Part shown: positions 1 to 9,298 of the stretch, one piece after another | How positions within the stretch are numbered: the first letter of the stretch is position 1 | Layout of the letters: each line of letters opens with the position of its first letter | Origin: Shewanella psychropiezotolerans | GTDB lineage: Bacteria > Pseudomonadota > Gammaproteobacteria > Enterobacterales > Shewanellaceae | Length of the DNA stretch: 64,000 nucleotides | Direction: 5' to 3' | Assembly (NCBI RefSeq): GCF_007197555.1 | Contig: NZ_CP041614.1 | Span: 6,068,001-6,132,000, forward strand | Program-made: the position numbers and the translations under genes | Notes under the pieces: model-generated | What the model saw: only the letters and a program-made list of their open reading frames with translations | What the model was told of the DNA's origin: nothing | Database searches by the model: none

Positions 1-1
1 A

Positions 2-337
2 CGGGTCATATATGCCCCTTTCATGGGAGAACCAGCCCCCTTCCCTCAGGGGCCCTTTATTCTTGCCGGTCTGCTCGATTGTCCTGTCTACCTTATGTTC
101 TGCTTACGGGAACAGGGCCGCTATGTGGTCCACCTGGAAACATTCTCAAATACACTCAAAGGCCCCAGAAAAGGCCGCATGCAAAGGCTCGAAGAAGCCG
201 TCAATCACTACAGTGCTCGACTCGAATATTTTGCACGGCGAGAACCCTTGCAATGGTTTAATTTTTTTGATTTTTGGCATAACGATGACGACATCCAACG
301 CGCCAACTCTCAGGGTAAAGATAGGACAGATAAATAG
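2..337 (+). CDS. LpxL/HtrB-type acyltransferase, C-terminal part (truncated by window edge)
   Basis: The frame is open from base 2 to the TAG at 335-337, giving the last 111 residues of a longer protein. The visible part starts RVIYAPFMGEPAPFPQGPF. This matches the glycine/proline block of lysophospholipid acyltransferases of the LpxL/HtrB type, which transfer acyl chains at the inner membrane. A basic stretch and a tryptophan/phenylalanine-rich end (WFNFFDFW) follow. In aryl polyene clusters this domain often sits behind a glycosyltransferase 2 domain in one fused protein; whether that is so here lies outside the window. The next gene starts at the base after the stop, so the two are translationally coupled. 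Family assignment is fairly secure; the acyl substrate is inferred. Confidence 0.8.
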   Translation, partial: RVIYAPFMGEPAPFPQGPFILAGLLDCPVYLMFCLREQGRYVVHLETFSNTLKGPRKGRMQRLEEAVNHYSARLEYFARREPLQWFNFFDFWHNDDDIQRANSQGKDRTDK

Positions 338-1900
338 ATGACTCAGAATAATCAACCAAACCCAACGGACATGATTGTTCAATTTGGTCACAGGGCATTA
401 ACCCTGGAAGATGTGGTGGCTGTAGCCAAAGGCGCTAAGGCAAAATTAAAAGATACAGGCGATTTTCAGACCTATATCCAGAAGGGTGCTCTCTTCATCG
501 ATAGCCTGCTCAATGAAGAAGGCGTCGTCTATGGCGTAACCACAGGCTATGGTGACTCGTGTACTGTCACGGTCGGACTCGATCTGGTTCACGAACTGCC
601 TTTGCATCTTTCTCGCTTTCACGGTTGTGGACTCGGTGACATCCTGAGCACAGTACAAGCCAGAGCAGTTATGGCCTGTCGTCTCAGCTCTCTGGCCATT
701 GGAAAGTCTGGCGTGACCTATGAACTGCTGCAGCGCATAGAGACGCTACTCAACTTAGATATTATTCCTGTGATCCCCGAAGAGGGTTCAGTCGGTGCCA
801 GTGGTGACCTCACCCCCTTATCTTATCTTGCCGCCGTGATTGTGGGTGAGCGCGACGTGATCTACCAAGGCGTACGTCAGCCGACTGCCGATGTCTATGC
901 CAAGCTTAACATCAAGCCATTAAAGCTACGTCCCAAAGAGGGATTAGCTTTAATGAACGGCACAGCCGTCATGACAGCACTCGCCTGTCTGGCCTTTGAC
1001 AGGGGTCAGTACCTGTGTCGTCTGGCCAGTCGCCTCACTGCCATGGCTTCCCTCACTTTGAAGGGTAACTCGAACCACTTCGACGATATTTTATTTGCCG
1101 CCAAGCCTCATCCGGGACAGAACCAGATAGCCGCCTGGATCCGCACAGATCTCAATCACCATGAGCATCCGCGCAATTCCGACAGGCTGCAGGACAGATA
1201 TTCCATTCGCTGCGCACCGCATATTATAGGTGTGATGCAAGATGCATTGCCCTTCATGCGCCAGTTTATCGAGACCGAGCTTAACAGTGCCAACGACAAC
1301 CCAATTGTCGATGCAGAAGGTGAGCACATACTTCATGGTGGTCACTTCTACGGCGGTCATATCGCCTTCGTTATGGACTCGATGAAGAACACAGTCGCCA
1401 ACATCGCCGATCTTATCGATCGTCAATTGGCTCTGGTCATGGATCCTAAGTTCAACAACGGTCTTCCCGCTAATTTATCGGCGGCGACCGGAGCCAGACG
1501 CTCCATCAACCATGGCTTCAAGGCTGTACAGATAGGTGCATCCGCCTGGACCGCCGAAGCCCTGAAGAATACCATGCCAGCCAGCGTATTTTCCCGCTCC
1601 ACCGAATGTCACAATCAGGACAAGGTGAGCATGGGCACCATAGCCGCGCGAGATTGCATGCGGGTATTACAGCTGACCGAGCAGGTAGCAGCAGCGGCCT
1701 TGCTGGCTATGACTCAAGGGATCAATTTACGTATATCACAAGATGAACTGTGCCAGTCTTCACTTACCTCTTCGTTGGCGAAAACCTTAGATCAGGTCAA
1801 GGCAGATTTCGAGCTGTTAACCGAAGACAGGCCACTAGAGTCTGTGCTTAGACAGACGGTAGATAAAATCCAGGCTGGTGAGTGGGAAGTCTGTTCATGA
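338..1900 (+). CDS. Aromatic amino acid ammonia-lyase family protein (HAL/PAL/TAL type)
   Basis: A 520-residue protein of the MIO-dependent lyase family, the usual length for HutH-like enzymes. The self-cyclising triad Ala154-Ser155-Gly156 lies in GSVGASGDLTPLSYLAA. The active-site tyrosine loop YGVTTGYGDS is near residue 65, and the family blocks ELNSANDNP and QDRYSIRCAPH are present. The family removes ammonia from histidine, phenylalanine or tyrosine. In aryl polyene clusters a homologue is common and has been proposed to supply an aryl acid starter, but that role is inferred, and histidine specificity cannot be excluded. No hutU, hutI or hutG lies nearby, which argues against histidine catabolism. 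The ATG follows directly on the upstream TAG. Confidence 0.88.
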   Translation: MTQNNQPNPTDMIVQFGHRALTLEDVVAVAKGAKAKLKDTGDFQTYIQKGALFIDSLLNEEGVVYGVTTGYGDSCTVTVGLDLVHELPLHLSRFHGCGLGDILSTVQARAVMACRLSSLAIGKSGVTYELLQRIETLLNLDIIPVIPEEGSVGASGDLTPLSYLAAVIVGERDVIYQGVRQPTADVYAKLNIKPLKLRPKEGLALMNGTAVMTALACLAFDRGQYLCRLASRLTAMASLTLKGNSNHFDDILFAAKPHPGQNQIAAWIRTDLNHHEHPRNSDRLQDRYSIRCAPHIIGVMQDALPFMRQFIETELNSANDNPIVDAEGEHILHGGHFYGGHIAFVMDSMKNTVANIADLIDRQLALVMDPKFNNGLPANLSAATGARRSINHGFKAVQIGASAWTAEALKNTMPASVFSRSTECHNQDKVSMGTIAARDCMRVLQLTEQVAAAALLAMTQGINLRISQDELCQSSLTSSLAKTLDQVKADFELLTEDRPLESVLRQTVDKIQAGEWEVCS

Positions 1901-2394
1901 CCTCAATGTCCAGCAAATCCATCTTAACCACAGAGCTGGAAATCTTGATCCCCTTTCATGATGTCGACTCCATGGGGATCACCTGGCATGGCAACTATCT
2001 GCGTTATTTCGAGATGGCTAGGTGTCAGCTGCTGGATCTGTTCGGATATGGCTATCGTGAAATGTTAGCCTCGGGCTATTCCTGGCCAATCGTAGATCTA
2101 CAGATAAAATATGTGCAACCTAGCACCTTCGATCAAAAAGTGAAGGTGATAGCCTCCTTGGTCGAGTGGGAAAACCGCCTGAAGATCAACTACCAAGTCA
2201 GAGATCTAGCCAGTAATAAACGTCTCACTAAAGGTTATACCATCCAAGCCGCCGTAGATAAAAACAATGAGCTGTGCTTCGTGACTCCGACCGTATTCAG
2301 GCAGAAGCTAGCCCAGTTCATTCCCACTCTTGATATCGACAGCGCTCAAACTGAAAGCATTAAAACTAAAAGTACTGAGGGGAACGGTCGATGA
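1897..2394 (+). CDS. 4-hydroxybenzoyl-CoA thioesterase-like hot-dog protein
   Basis: A 165-residue hot-dog thioesterase of the 4HBT family. The signature is IPFHDVDSMGITWHGNYLRY with FEMARCQLL just after, which carries the catalytic aspartate and the WHG turn. The ATG at 1897 overlaps the lyase stop (ATGA) and has GGAAG eight bases upstream, so I prefer it to the in-frame GTG at 1882. It probably hydrolyses an acyl- or aryl-thioester made by the cluster, either releasing or proofreading the product; the substrate is inferred. It is one of the chain of overlapping genes that runs to base 11261. Confidence 0.85.
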   Translation: MTSMSSKSILTTELEILIPFHDVDSMGITWHGNYLRYFEMARCQLLDLFGYGYREMLASGYSWPIVDLQIKYVQPSTFDQKVKVIASLVEWENRLKINYQVRDLASNKRLTKGYTIQAAVDKNNELCFVTPTVFRQKLAQFIPTLDIDSAQTESIKTKSTEGNGR

Positions 2395-3200
2395 TAGACA
2401 TTAATTTCAGCTCTCGAGAGCGACTAACTCCGGCGCTATTACTACTATCGACTCTGTTACTCTCACTCTTGGCCAGCAGCCCAGTTCAGGCTAACACCAG
2501 TGAATTGTCTGTTGTCAGTGCACAAACAGCCAAGTTTGAGGCTCTGTTTCAAGCTGAAGTAAACAATCAACAGATAGAGAAACTCAGCAAGAGACTCGAA
2601 TTGAGCCAACATGCCAAGGGAAAGTTTACTCAATACCGAAGTCTCAAGGTGCTTAAAAAACCTTTGATTAGCAAGGGGAGTTTTATATTCGATGCCCAAC
2701 TGGGTCTGGTCTGGAGTCAAGAGGCTCCCTTCAAATCCACCTTAATACTCAAGGATGATGCATTAATTCAAATCGATAGTTCGGGTAAGCAACAGCTCTC
2801 TCAAACCCGCGGTAATCAAGGAGCCGGCGCCCTGGCGCAGACCTTGCCAACCCTGCTAAAATCCCTACTCGGTGGAGAACTGCAGACCTTAGATGAGCAC
2901 TTTAGCTTTTACCTGCTGGCAGCAGATCCACAGGCACCTTGGACACTTGGCTTGATCCCCAAAGATCCCTTGATGCTAAAAGCCATCCCTCAGATGATAT
3001 TAGAAGGTACCAATCAGATCTCGGCGCTCACATTAGTTAGCGCTAATGGGGACACCAGCAGAATCGAATTCGAAGAGATCAACAATGCTCCCTTGACTGA
3101 GGCGGAGTTAGAGCTAGTTTCACCTGATTTCATTCAGGAACAAGGCAAGCCTTCTCAAGCCATCACCGAGCCCGAACTTAAACCTAAGCAGGCATCATGA
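2391..3200 (+). CDS. LolA-like outer-membrane lipoprotein carrier protein
   Basis: A 269-residue protein with a long hydrophobic signal segment at residues 13-35 (LTPALLLLSTLLLSLLASS then VQA), suggesting export to the periplasm. The mature part resembles LolA: GKFTQYRSLKVLKKPLISKG is followed by a FDAQLGLVWSQEAPF block. LolA folds shuttle lipidated cargo across the periplasm. In APE clusters a LolA relative sits beside an MMPL exporter and probably helps carry the aryl polyene lipid to the outer membrane. The start overlaps the thioesterase stop (ATGA), and the end overlaps the exporter start by four bases. Cargo is inferred. Confidence 0.83.
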   Translation: MIDINFSSRERLTPALLLLSTLLLSLLASSPVQANTSELSVVSAQTAKFEALFQAEVNNQQIEKLSKRLELSQHAKGKFTQYRSLKVLKKPLISKGSFIFDAQLGLVWSQEAPFKSTLILKDDALIQIDSSGKQQLSQTRGNQGAGALAQTLPTLLKSLLGGELQTLDEHFSFYLLAADPQAPWTLGLIPKDPLMLKAIPQMILEGTNQISALTLVSANGDTSRIEFEEINNAPLTEAELELVSPDFIQEQGKPSQAITEPELKPKQAS

Positions 3201-5593
3201 TCGATAAGTTCGCCACTCTGCTGAGTCAATATTCGGCAAAATTTAAATTCTCCATCTGGCTAACCATGATGTCCCTCATTGTGATTATCGGTTGCTCACT
3301 CTGGCAAGGTGGCGCTAGAGTTCAGAGTGATATTTTAGCCATGTTGCCAAATGTTCAGGAAGATCCCCTCACAGATATCGCCCTGTCGCGGGTAGAAGAA
3401 CAGCTATCAAACTCCATCTACCTTGGTTTTGTTGCCGATAACCAGGCACAAGCTATCCAAGCTGCACAAGGGGTGATGGCAGAACTCAATGAACAGGGTA
3501 AAGGCATCTTTGTCGATATAAAAAGCGCCGATATCAATCAGGCCGAGTCTCTCAATAACTATTATTTCCCCCATAGGTTTAGCCTGCTAACGCCAGATCA
3601 GGCTCAAACACTAGAGAGCGGCAAGCTAGATAGCCTCATAGGACAAGCTCAACAGCAACTCTATAACGCATTTAGCTACGCAACCAGCGGCCTGCTAGCC
3701 AATGATCCCCTGCTACTCTATCCGCAAAACCTGCAAGCTTTAGCTCCTAAACAAGCATTAGAAGTACATCAAGGTATTCTGATTGCCAGGCTGCCGGCAG
3801 AAGATTCAAAGGTCAAAGTGGCTGCCATCGTCATGGCAAAAGGAGTCGGCAGCGCCTTCAATCCTAAGGTGCAAGATCGGCAGATGTCGGTACTCACCCA
3901 GGCATTCGAGCGGTTAGCGCTACAAGATACAGATATAGAGATACTCAGAGCAGGTGCACTTTTCCATGCCGCCGCCGCAACCCAACTAGCTAAGAGTGAA
4001 GTCACCAGCTTGGGGCTGGCCTCACTCATAGGCGTATGCCTATTGGTCTGGCTGGCATTTCGCTCCCTGATGCCACTGACCATAGCCTTACTGACCATCT
4101 CGACTAGCATGTTAGTCGCCGTCGTCATGACCACCTGGGTGTTTTCTGAGCTGCACCTGCTGACGCTCGTCTTCGGCACCAGCTTGATAGGCATCGCCAT
4201 CGACTATAGTTTTCATTTCTATTGTGAGCGCTTGAATAAGCCTGATGCCAGTGCGACCCAAGTTATCCAACACATATTTCCCGCGATCACTCTGGCCCTT
4301 ATCACCAGCGTCTTAGCATACTCCAGCATAGGTTTTGCACCATTCCCCGGCATGCAACAGGTTGCCGTTTTCTGTGCTTCCGGCCTCATCTCGGCTTATA
4401 TCACTTTAGTACTTGCCTATCCATTACTGGCATCGGGCACCTTGCCTAAGGGCGAGAAGCAACTCAAATTAGCAGACCTATATCTACAAAGAATCAACAC
4501 CCTACTGGTAAAGCTCCCAACTAAAGGCTTGAGCTTAATCGTTATCATCTGCTTATCGGTATCAAGTTTTGGCATACTGAGACTGACAAGCGATGATGAT
4601 ATCCGCAACCTGCAGCAGAGCCCACCTGAGGTACAAGTACAAGAGAACACATTGAGAGCTCTGCTCAGTGGTGGCACGGATAATCAATTTCTGTTAGTCA
4701 GGGGCGACAGCGAGCAAGCTTTGCTACAGCACTTAGAGGAGCTGGCCCCAAGATTAAACAATGCGCTTAATCAACAGCTAATTGGTAACTCATTCAGCCT
4801 GAGCAATTATCTCCCAAGTCATCACAGGCAAGAGAACAATTATCGCCTTCAGGGTGAGATTTATCAGCAGAATCTAAACCAGGTTATTGACACTCTTGGT
4901 CTGGATGATGAGCTAGCCCCTCAGCTTAAACAGGCGTATCTGGCAGCCAAGGGGAATTATATCGATGCCAGCTCATTCTTAAGTTCGCAAGCAGGAAAAC
5001 TCTTCGCCCCCTTATGGATCGCACCTTCAGCTGGTCAAGAAGAATTCGGTGCCATAGTCTTAATCGGCGGGATCTCAGATATAGATAAACTCAGTCACTT
5101 CTTCGCAGATTACCCTCATGTGCAGCTGGTCGATAAGGTCGGCGATATATCTAAGGTCATGGGCAAGTATCGTCAGCTGACCTTGATACTGCTGGCTGTG
5201 GCCATGCTGGCTGCAGTACTGATTTTTTGCAGCCGGTTCAGTATAAAGTTAGCCTGCCTGGTCGTTGCCGTACCGGCACTATCGGCGATTTTCACCTTAG
5301 CCATACTCGGAATAACGGGTGCCTCACTCACCCTATTCCATTCCCTGGCACTGATCCTCGTTTTCGGTATCGGCGTAGATTACAGTGTGTTCTTCGCCGA
5401 ATCTAAACAACAGAGTCGAGGCGTAATGATGGCTGTGTTTATGTCGGCTAGCTCTACGATACTGGCATTTGGCTTACTGGCATTTAGCAGTACCCCAGCA
5501 ATACACTTTTTTGGATTAACCCTACTGATAGGGATAGGTTTCACCTTTATGCTCTCCCCCTTTATTCAAACGTTTACAAGGACTGTTAAGTGA
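3197..5593 (+). CDS. MMPL-family RND exporter
   Basis: A 798-residue inner-membrane protein with the two-fold RND/MMPL plan. TM1 lies near residues 17-37, then comes a large periplasmic loop and a membrane bundle near residues 270-430 containing LIGIAIDYSFHFYCERL. A second loop follows, then a second bundle near 655-795 containing LVFGIGVDYSVFFAESK. The two GI-(A/G)-(I/V)-DYS motifs in equivalent helices are the proton-relay position of the family. Relatives move lipids and pigments out of the inner membrane. Next to a LolA homologue it most likely exports the aryl polyene conjugate. The start overlaps the LolA-like gene and the stop overlaps the next start (GTGATG region). Confidence 0.87.
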   Translation: MIDKFATLLSQYSAKFKFSIWLTMMSLIVIIGCSLWQGGARVQSDILAMLPNVQEDPLTDIALSRVEEQLSNSIYLGFVADNQAQAIQAAQGVMAELNEQGKGIFVDIKSADINQAESLNNYYFPHRFSLLTPDQAQTLESGKLDSLIGQAQQQLYNAFSYATSGLLANDPLLLYPQNLQALAPKQALEVHQGILIARLPAEDSKVKVAAIVMAKGVGSAFNPKVQDRQMSVLTQAFERLALQDTDIEILRAGALFHAAAATQLAKSEVTSLGLASLIGVCLLVWLAFRSLMPLTIALLTISTSMLVAVVMTTWVFSELHLLTLVFGTSLIGIAIDYSFHFYCERLNKPDASATQVIQHIFPAITLALITSVLAYSSIGFAPFPGMQQVAVFCASGLISAYITLVLAYPLLASGTLPKGEKQLKLADLYLQRINTLLVKLPTKGLSLIVIICLSVSSFGILRLTSDDDIRNLQQSPPEVQVQENTLRALLSGGTDNQFLLVRGDSEQALLQHLEELAPRLNNALNQQLIGNSFSLSNYLPSHHRQENNYRLQGEIYQQNLNQVIDTLGLDDELAPQLKQAYLAAKGNYIDASSFLSSQAGKLFAPLWIAPSAGQEEFGAIVLIGGISDIDKLSHFFADYPHVQLVDKVGDISKVMGKYRQLTLILLAVAMLAAVLIFCSRFSIKLACLVVAVPALSAIFTLAILGITGASLTLFHSLALILVFGIGVDYSVFFAESKQQSRGVMMAVFMSASSTILAFGLLAFSSTPAIHFFGLTLLIGIGFTFMLSPFIQTFTRTVK

Positions 5594-6855
5594 TGCAAGC
5601 ACCCCACTCAAACCCAGGCATACGAGCAAGTTACGACGTTGCAATTATCGGTGCCGGTCCATCGGGTAGCATTGCCGCCAGCCTGCTCCACCAGCAAGGA
5701 AAGCGAGTCATAGTCATAGAGAAGCAAGATTTCCCCCGCTTCTCTATCGGTGAGAGTCTATTACCAGCCTGCATGAGTGTCATCGAAGAAGCCAACATGC
5801 TCGAGGCTGTTAACGATGCAGGTTTTCAGTTTAAGAATGGTGCCGCCTTCAGCTCTAAAGGCAAATATACCCACTTCGATTTCACCGATAAATTTTCCAG
5901 TGGCCCCGGCACTACGTTTCAGGTAGAGCGCGCAAGTTTCGATAAACTACTGGCAGATACGGCCGAGTCCCAAGGGGTAGAGATACGTTTCGGTGAATCG
6001 GTTCAAGCCATAGATCTGACTCAAGACCCGATACTAACCATAAGAGACCGCGAGGGAGAAGACTATTGTATTCAGGCTAAATACCTACTCGATGCCAGTG
6101 GGTTTGGTCGAGTGCTACCTAGATTATTAGATCTGGAGAAGCCCTCTTGCCTACCGAGCCGCACCGCCGTATTTACCCATATTCAGGATAATATCGACCC
6201 CAGTGCCCAGGAAAATGTCCATTTCGATCGGCAGAAGATTCTAATCAGTGTTCATCCTGAAAATAAAGATATCTGGTACTGGTTGATCCCCTTGAGTGAC
6301 AGCAGGTGTTCATTAGGCGTTGTAGCCGAGCCACATCTCTTGGGGGATGCCGAAGCCGATCTGCAGACAGTGCTCATGGAGATGATAAAACAGGAACCAA
6401 ACTTACACCGACTCTTAGCCAATGCCGAGGTAGTACGGGAATGCTCACTGCTCAAGGGATATTCCGCTAATGTCACCACCCTTGCTACCGACAAATTTGC
6501 CTTACTGGGCAATGCCGGAGAGTTTCTCGACCCCGTTTTTTCTTCTGGGGTAACTATCGCTATGCAATCAGCCTCCATGGCGGCTAAATGTGTCGTCAGA
6601 CAACTCAATGGTGAAGAGTTGGACTGGGATAACGAGTACGCTAAGCCTCTTATGCGCGGCGTCGATACTTTTAGAACCTATGTCGAGGCTTGGTATGATG
6701 GCCGTTTCCAGGAGATCATTTTTTTCGATGCTCCCGATAATAAGATCAAGCAGATGATCTGCTCCATCTTAGCCGGATACGCCTGGGATGAAACCAACCC
6801 CTTCGTGAGTGACTCGGCGCGTCGCTTAAACATGATTGTCGAATTATGCAGATAA
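5593..6855 (+). CDS. FAD-dependent oxidoreductase, tryptophan-halogenase/geranylgeranyl-reductase-like
   Basis: A flavoprotein of 420 residues. The dinucleotide-binding motif GAGPSG is at residues 20-25, preceded by DVAII. The family segment FPRFSIGESLLPA follows, and the second FAD motif LLGNAGEFLDPVFSSGVTIA lies near residue 300. This architecture is shared by flavin-dependent halogenases and geranylgeranyl reductases. The lysine-containing WxWxIP halogenase motif is not evident, so oxidoreduction of the polyene or its aryl head is more likely than halogenation. Two starts are possible: GTG at 5590 and ATG at 5593. AAGGA at about 5578-5582 serves either; I chose the ATG. Confidence 0.82.
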   Translation: MQAPHSNPGIRASYDVAIIGAGPSGSIAASLLHQQGKRVIVIEKQDFPRFSIGESLLPACMSVIEEANMLEAVNDAGFQFKNGAAFSSKGKYTHFDFTDKFSSGPGTTFQVERASFDKLLADTAESQGVEIRFGESVQAIDLTQDPILTIRDREGEDYCIQAKYLLDASGFGRVLPRLLDLEKPSCLPSRTAVFTHIQDNIDPSAQENVHFDRQKILISVHPENKDIWYWLIPLSDSRCSLGVVAEPHLLGDAEADLQTVLMEMIKQEPNLHRLLANAEVVRECSLLKGYSANVTTLATDKFALLGNAGEFLDPVFSSGVTIAMQSASMAAKCVVRQLNGEELDWDNEYAKPLMRGVDTFRTYVEAWYDGRFQEIIFFDAPDNKIKQMICSILAGYAWDETNPFVSDSARRLNMIVELCR

Positions 6856-6865
6856 GGGTTTCATA

Positions 6866-7531
6866 GTGATTTCACTGACCTTGCTTATAAGCCTTAAACA
6901 CAAACTAAAGAGTGTGATAGCACTGAGTGCCGTTATCCTATTGGCATTCATGCTGTCTGCCTGCAGTCAGACGTTTCAGAGACAAACTTGTGTAGCTCTG
7001 GCCAAAGACGTTAATTATTGTCTGGCACCTATCCCCTTAGACCAGACGAGTCAGACCTGGGTACGCTCGGCAACGCAAAAAGCCGGCATTAGAGTCGATT
7101 CGTCTCAACATGAGCTTATGACACAAGTCGAGATTGACGCCAATGGGCTCACCTTAGTCGGACTGGCCCCCTTGGGTCAGGCACTGTTCACCTTGATCTA
7201 TGACGGCAGCACGCTCACCAGTGAACAGAGTGTTTTATTGGGAAGTGAGTTCAAGGCCGAGTATCTACTGGCACTTATTCAATTAATATATTGGCCCGAA
7301 GAGACTGTAAATGCTCATTTACAAGGAGCAAAACTAACCTCAAGTGACTGTGGTGCGTCCAGATGCCGAAAAATATATGCTCTTGGCTCCAACCCGGCCA
7401 TAAATGTAAACACAGGCACTCAGAATGACAGTATTGTAAATATCGAGTACAGTCATGATGACCCTTGGCAGGCAGAAATAGCGCTGAAGATACCGCAAGC
7501 TAAATTTGAGTTAACACTAACGCCAATTTAG
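6866..7531 (+). CDS. DUF3261-like outer-membrane lipoprotein
   Basis: The GTG at 6866 has AAGG eight bases upstream, which fits better than the upstream in-frame TTG at 6836. It gives a 221-residue product with a lipoprotein signal: a hydrophobic run then LSAC, with the acylated cysteine at residue 33. The mature part contains VEIDANGLTLVGLAPLGQ and a tyrosine/leucine-rich LLALIQLIYWPEE, as in the DUF3261 proteins found in aryl polyene clusters. Residue +2 after the cysteine is Ser, not Asp, so sorting to the outer membrane is expected. Molecular role is unknown. The gene begins 10 bases after the oxidoreductase stop. Confidence 0.75.
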   Translation: MISLTLLISLKHKLKSVIALSAVILLAFMLSACSQTFQRQTCVALAKDVNYCLAPIPLDQTSQTWVRSATQKAGIRVDSSQHELMTQVEIDANGLTLVGLAPLGQALFTLIYDGSTLTSEQSVLLGSEFKAEYLLALIQLIYWPEETVNAHLQGAKLTSSDCGASRCRKIYALGSNPAINVNTGTQNDSIVNIEYSHDDPWQAEIALKIPQAKFELTLTPI

Positions 7532-7586
7532 GTCGCTGATATTTTTCATGGCCCACACTATCAAAAAGTGAAGATAAATAGAGACA

Positions 7587-8798
7587 ATGACTAAAATAGC
7601 CATCTCACACTTAGGCTTGTGTACGCCTCTGGGCAAGACTGCTGAAAGCGTACTACCCCGACTCTCGAGGGGAGATACTGGCGCGATGAAGAATCGAACC
7701 GATATCATCCCCGATGCCGAAACCTTAGTGGGAGAAGTCACCTTCGAGTTGCCTGTGATACCCAAGCTCCTGGCCAAATATGACTGCCGCAACAATCGAC
7801 TGCTCCTGTGTGCAGCAGAGCAGATTGCCGACAGAGTTGCCCGGGCAATAGCAGACTGGGGCCCTCAAAGGATAGGTATTGTCATAGGCACCAGCACATC
7901 CGGGATCGGCGCGGGTGAAGATGCCTTAAAGGTAAGATCACAAACCGGGGCCTTTCCTGAACAATATCAGTATTCCCAGCAAGAGCTAGGTAACAGCAGT
8001 GATTTTTTACGTCACTACTTCGACATTTCCGGCCCTTGTTACACAGTATCCACCGCCTGCTCATCCAGCGCCAAGGTCTTCGCCAGTGCCAGACGCCTAC
8101 TGCAAGCGGATCTGTGCGATCTGGTGATCGTCGGCGGCGGCGACAGTCTTTGCAAGCTAACCCTTAACGGTTTTAGCTCGCTGGAATCTGTCTCTAAGGG
8201 TCACTGCCAACCCTTCAGTATTAACCGGGATGGCATCAACATAGGTGAAGGCGCAGCTCTTTTTACACTGGAAAAACTAACAGCTGACGACACCAGCAGT
8301 GTGATCTTAGCCGGAATTGGCGAGTCCAGTGACGCCCATCACATCTCTGCGCCACATCCCGAAGGACGCGGCGCCATAGCTGCCATCCAGTCGGCACTGA
8401 AAGATGCCAATCTGATTGCTGAAGACATCGACTACATCAACCTACATGGCACAGCTACACAGAAAAATGATGCCATGGAAAGCAGAGCAATTAAGCAGGT
8501 TTTCGGCTCGACGCCTCCGCCCTGTAGCTCCACCAAGCCAATCACAGGCCACACTCTAGGCGCAGCTGGCGCCATAGAAGCAGCATTTTGTTACCTGTTA
8601 TTGAGCCAGGAAAGCAGCCAACAAACCTTGCCACCTCAGATATGGGACGGCGTTCAAGATCCACAAGATCCGTCACTTCCCTTAGTCAGCCAAGGTCAGA
8701 GTGCTGAACTTAACTATTTGATGAGCAACTCCTTCGCCTTCGGCGGCAGTAACGCCAGCCTCATTCTCGCCAGAAACCAGCGAGGGAAAAATAAATAA
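7587..8798 (+). CDS. Beta-ketoacyl-ACP synthase (FabB/FabF-like), APE type
   Basis: A 403-residue condensing enzyme with the full Cys-His-His set: Cys158 in STACSSSAK, His288 in NLHGTATQKND and His322 in KPITGHTLGAAGA. The C-terminal NSFAFGGSNASLIL is the family end motif. It is expected to elongate the acyl or aryl chain by decarboxylative Claisen condensation in the cytoplasm. It sits at the head of a tight block with a dehydratase, a ketoreductase and a second ketosynthase, the complement a type II polyene synthase needs. The 55-base gap upstream is the widest within the APE block. It contains no clear terminator. Confidence 0.9.
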   Translation: MTKIAISHLGLCTPLGKTAESVLPRLSRGDTGAMKNRTDIIPDAETLVGEVTFELPVIPKLLAKYDCRNNRLLLCAAEQIADRVARAIADWGPQRIGIVIGTSTSGIGAGEDALKVRSQTGAFPEQYQYSQQELGNSSDFLRHYFDISGPCYTVSTACSSSAKVFASARRLLQADLCDLVIVGGGDSLCKLTLNGFSSLESVSKGHCQPFSINRDGINIGEGAALFTLEKLTADDTSSVILAGIGESSDAHHISAPHPEGRGAIAAIQSALKDANLIAEDIDYINLHGTATQKNDAMESRAIKQVFGSTPPPCSSTKPITGHTLGAAGAIEAAFCYLLLSQESSQQTLPPQIWDGVQDPQDPSLPLVSQGQSAELNYLMSNSFAFGGSNASLILARNQRGKNK

Positions 8799-9298
8799 TG
8801 AGTCCACAACAGATGTCACCCCAAGTACTATCTCAGATGGCGATTGCAGATGTAATCCCCCATAGAGATCCTATGATCTTGATCGATCGCCTCATCAGCT
8901 ATGAAACTGACAGCCTATTGACCCAGGTGGATATCGGCGAACTCAGCCCCTATTTCGATACACAGCTCAACGCCGTACCCAATTACGTTGGTATCGAGTA
9001 TATGGCTCAGAGCATTGCCGCCCTCGCGGGTGTGGAAGCTAAGTCCCGTGGCGATATTATCCGCGTCGGTTTCTTGCTTGGCACACGTAAGCTTCAGATG
9101 CATATACCAGAGTACCGGCTGGGGGAAAGTTATCAGACTCGAGTCACCAGACTCTACCAAGAGGAGTCCGGACTGGCGGTATTCGATTGTCAGATATTCC
9201 ATCGGCAAACCTTAGTCGCAACAGCGAATGTGAATGTATTTCAGCCTCAGGATGTCGAAACCTATATCTCTGAGAGCAAGCAGGAAGAGCAAAAATGA
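8798..9298 (+). CDS. Hot-dog 3-hydroxyacyl-ACP dehydratase (ApeP-like)
   Basis: A 166-residue hot-dog protein. The N-terminal VIPHRDPMILIDRLISYE places a histidine (His22) in the PHRxPMxxxD context used by FabA/FabZ-like dehydratases. EYMAQSIAALAGVEAK carries the central helix. Dehydration of each 3-hydroxyacyl-ACP intermediate gives the conjugated double bonds of an aryl polyene, so the role fits the cluster. The start overlaps the ketosynthase stop (TAATG), and its own stop overlaps the next ATG. A non-dehydratase hot-dog role is possible but less likely here. Confidence 0.85.
   Translation: MSPQQMSPQVLSQMAIADVIPHRDPMILIDRLISYETDSLLTQVDIGELSPYFDTQLNAVPNYVGIEYMAQSIAALAGVEAKSRGDIIRVGFLLGTRKLQMHIPEYRLGESYQTRVTRLYQEESGLAVFDCQIFHRQTLVATANVNVFQPQDVETYISESKQEEQK

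Noticed and set aside
12..341. A 109-codon frame overlapping the first gene
   Set aside because: Out of frame with the acyltransferase, whose motifs are in the frame ending at 337.
5593..6855. Annotation as a true tryptophan halogenase
   Set aside because: The FAD motifs fit, but the halogenase-specific WxWxIP motif is not evident, so the broader oxidoreductase call is safer.
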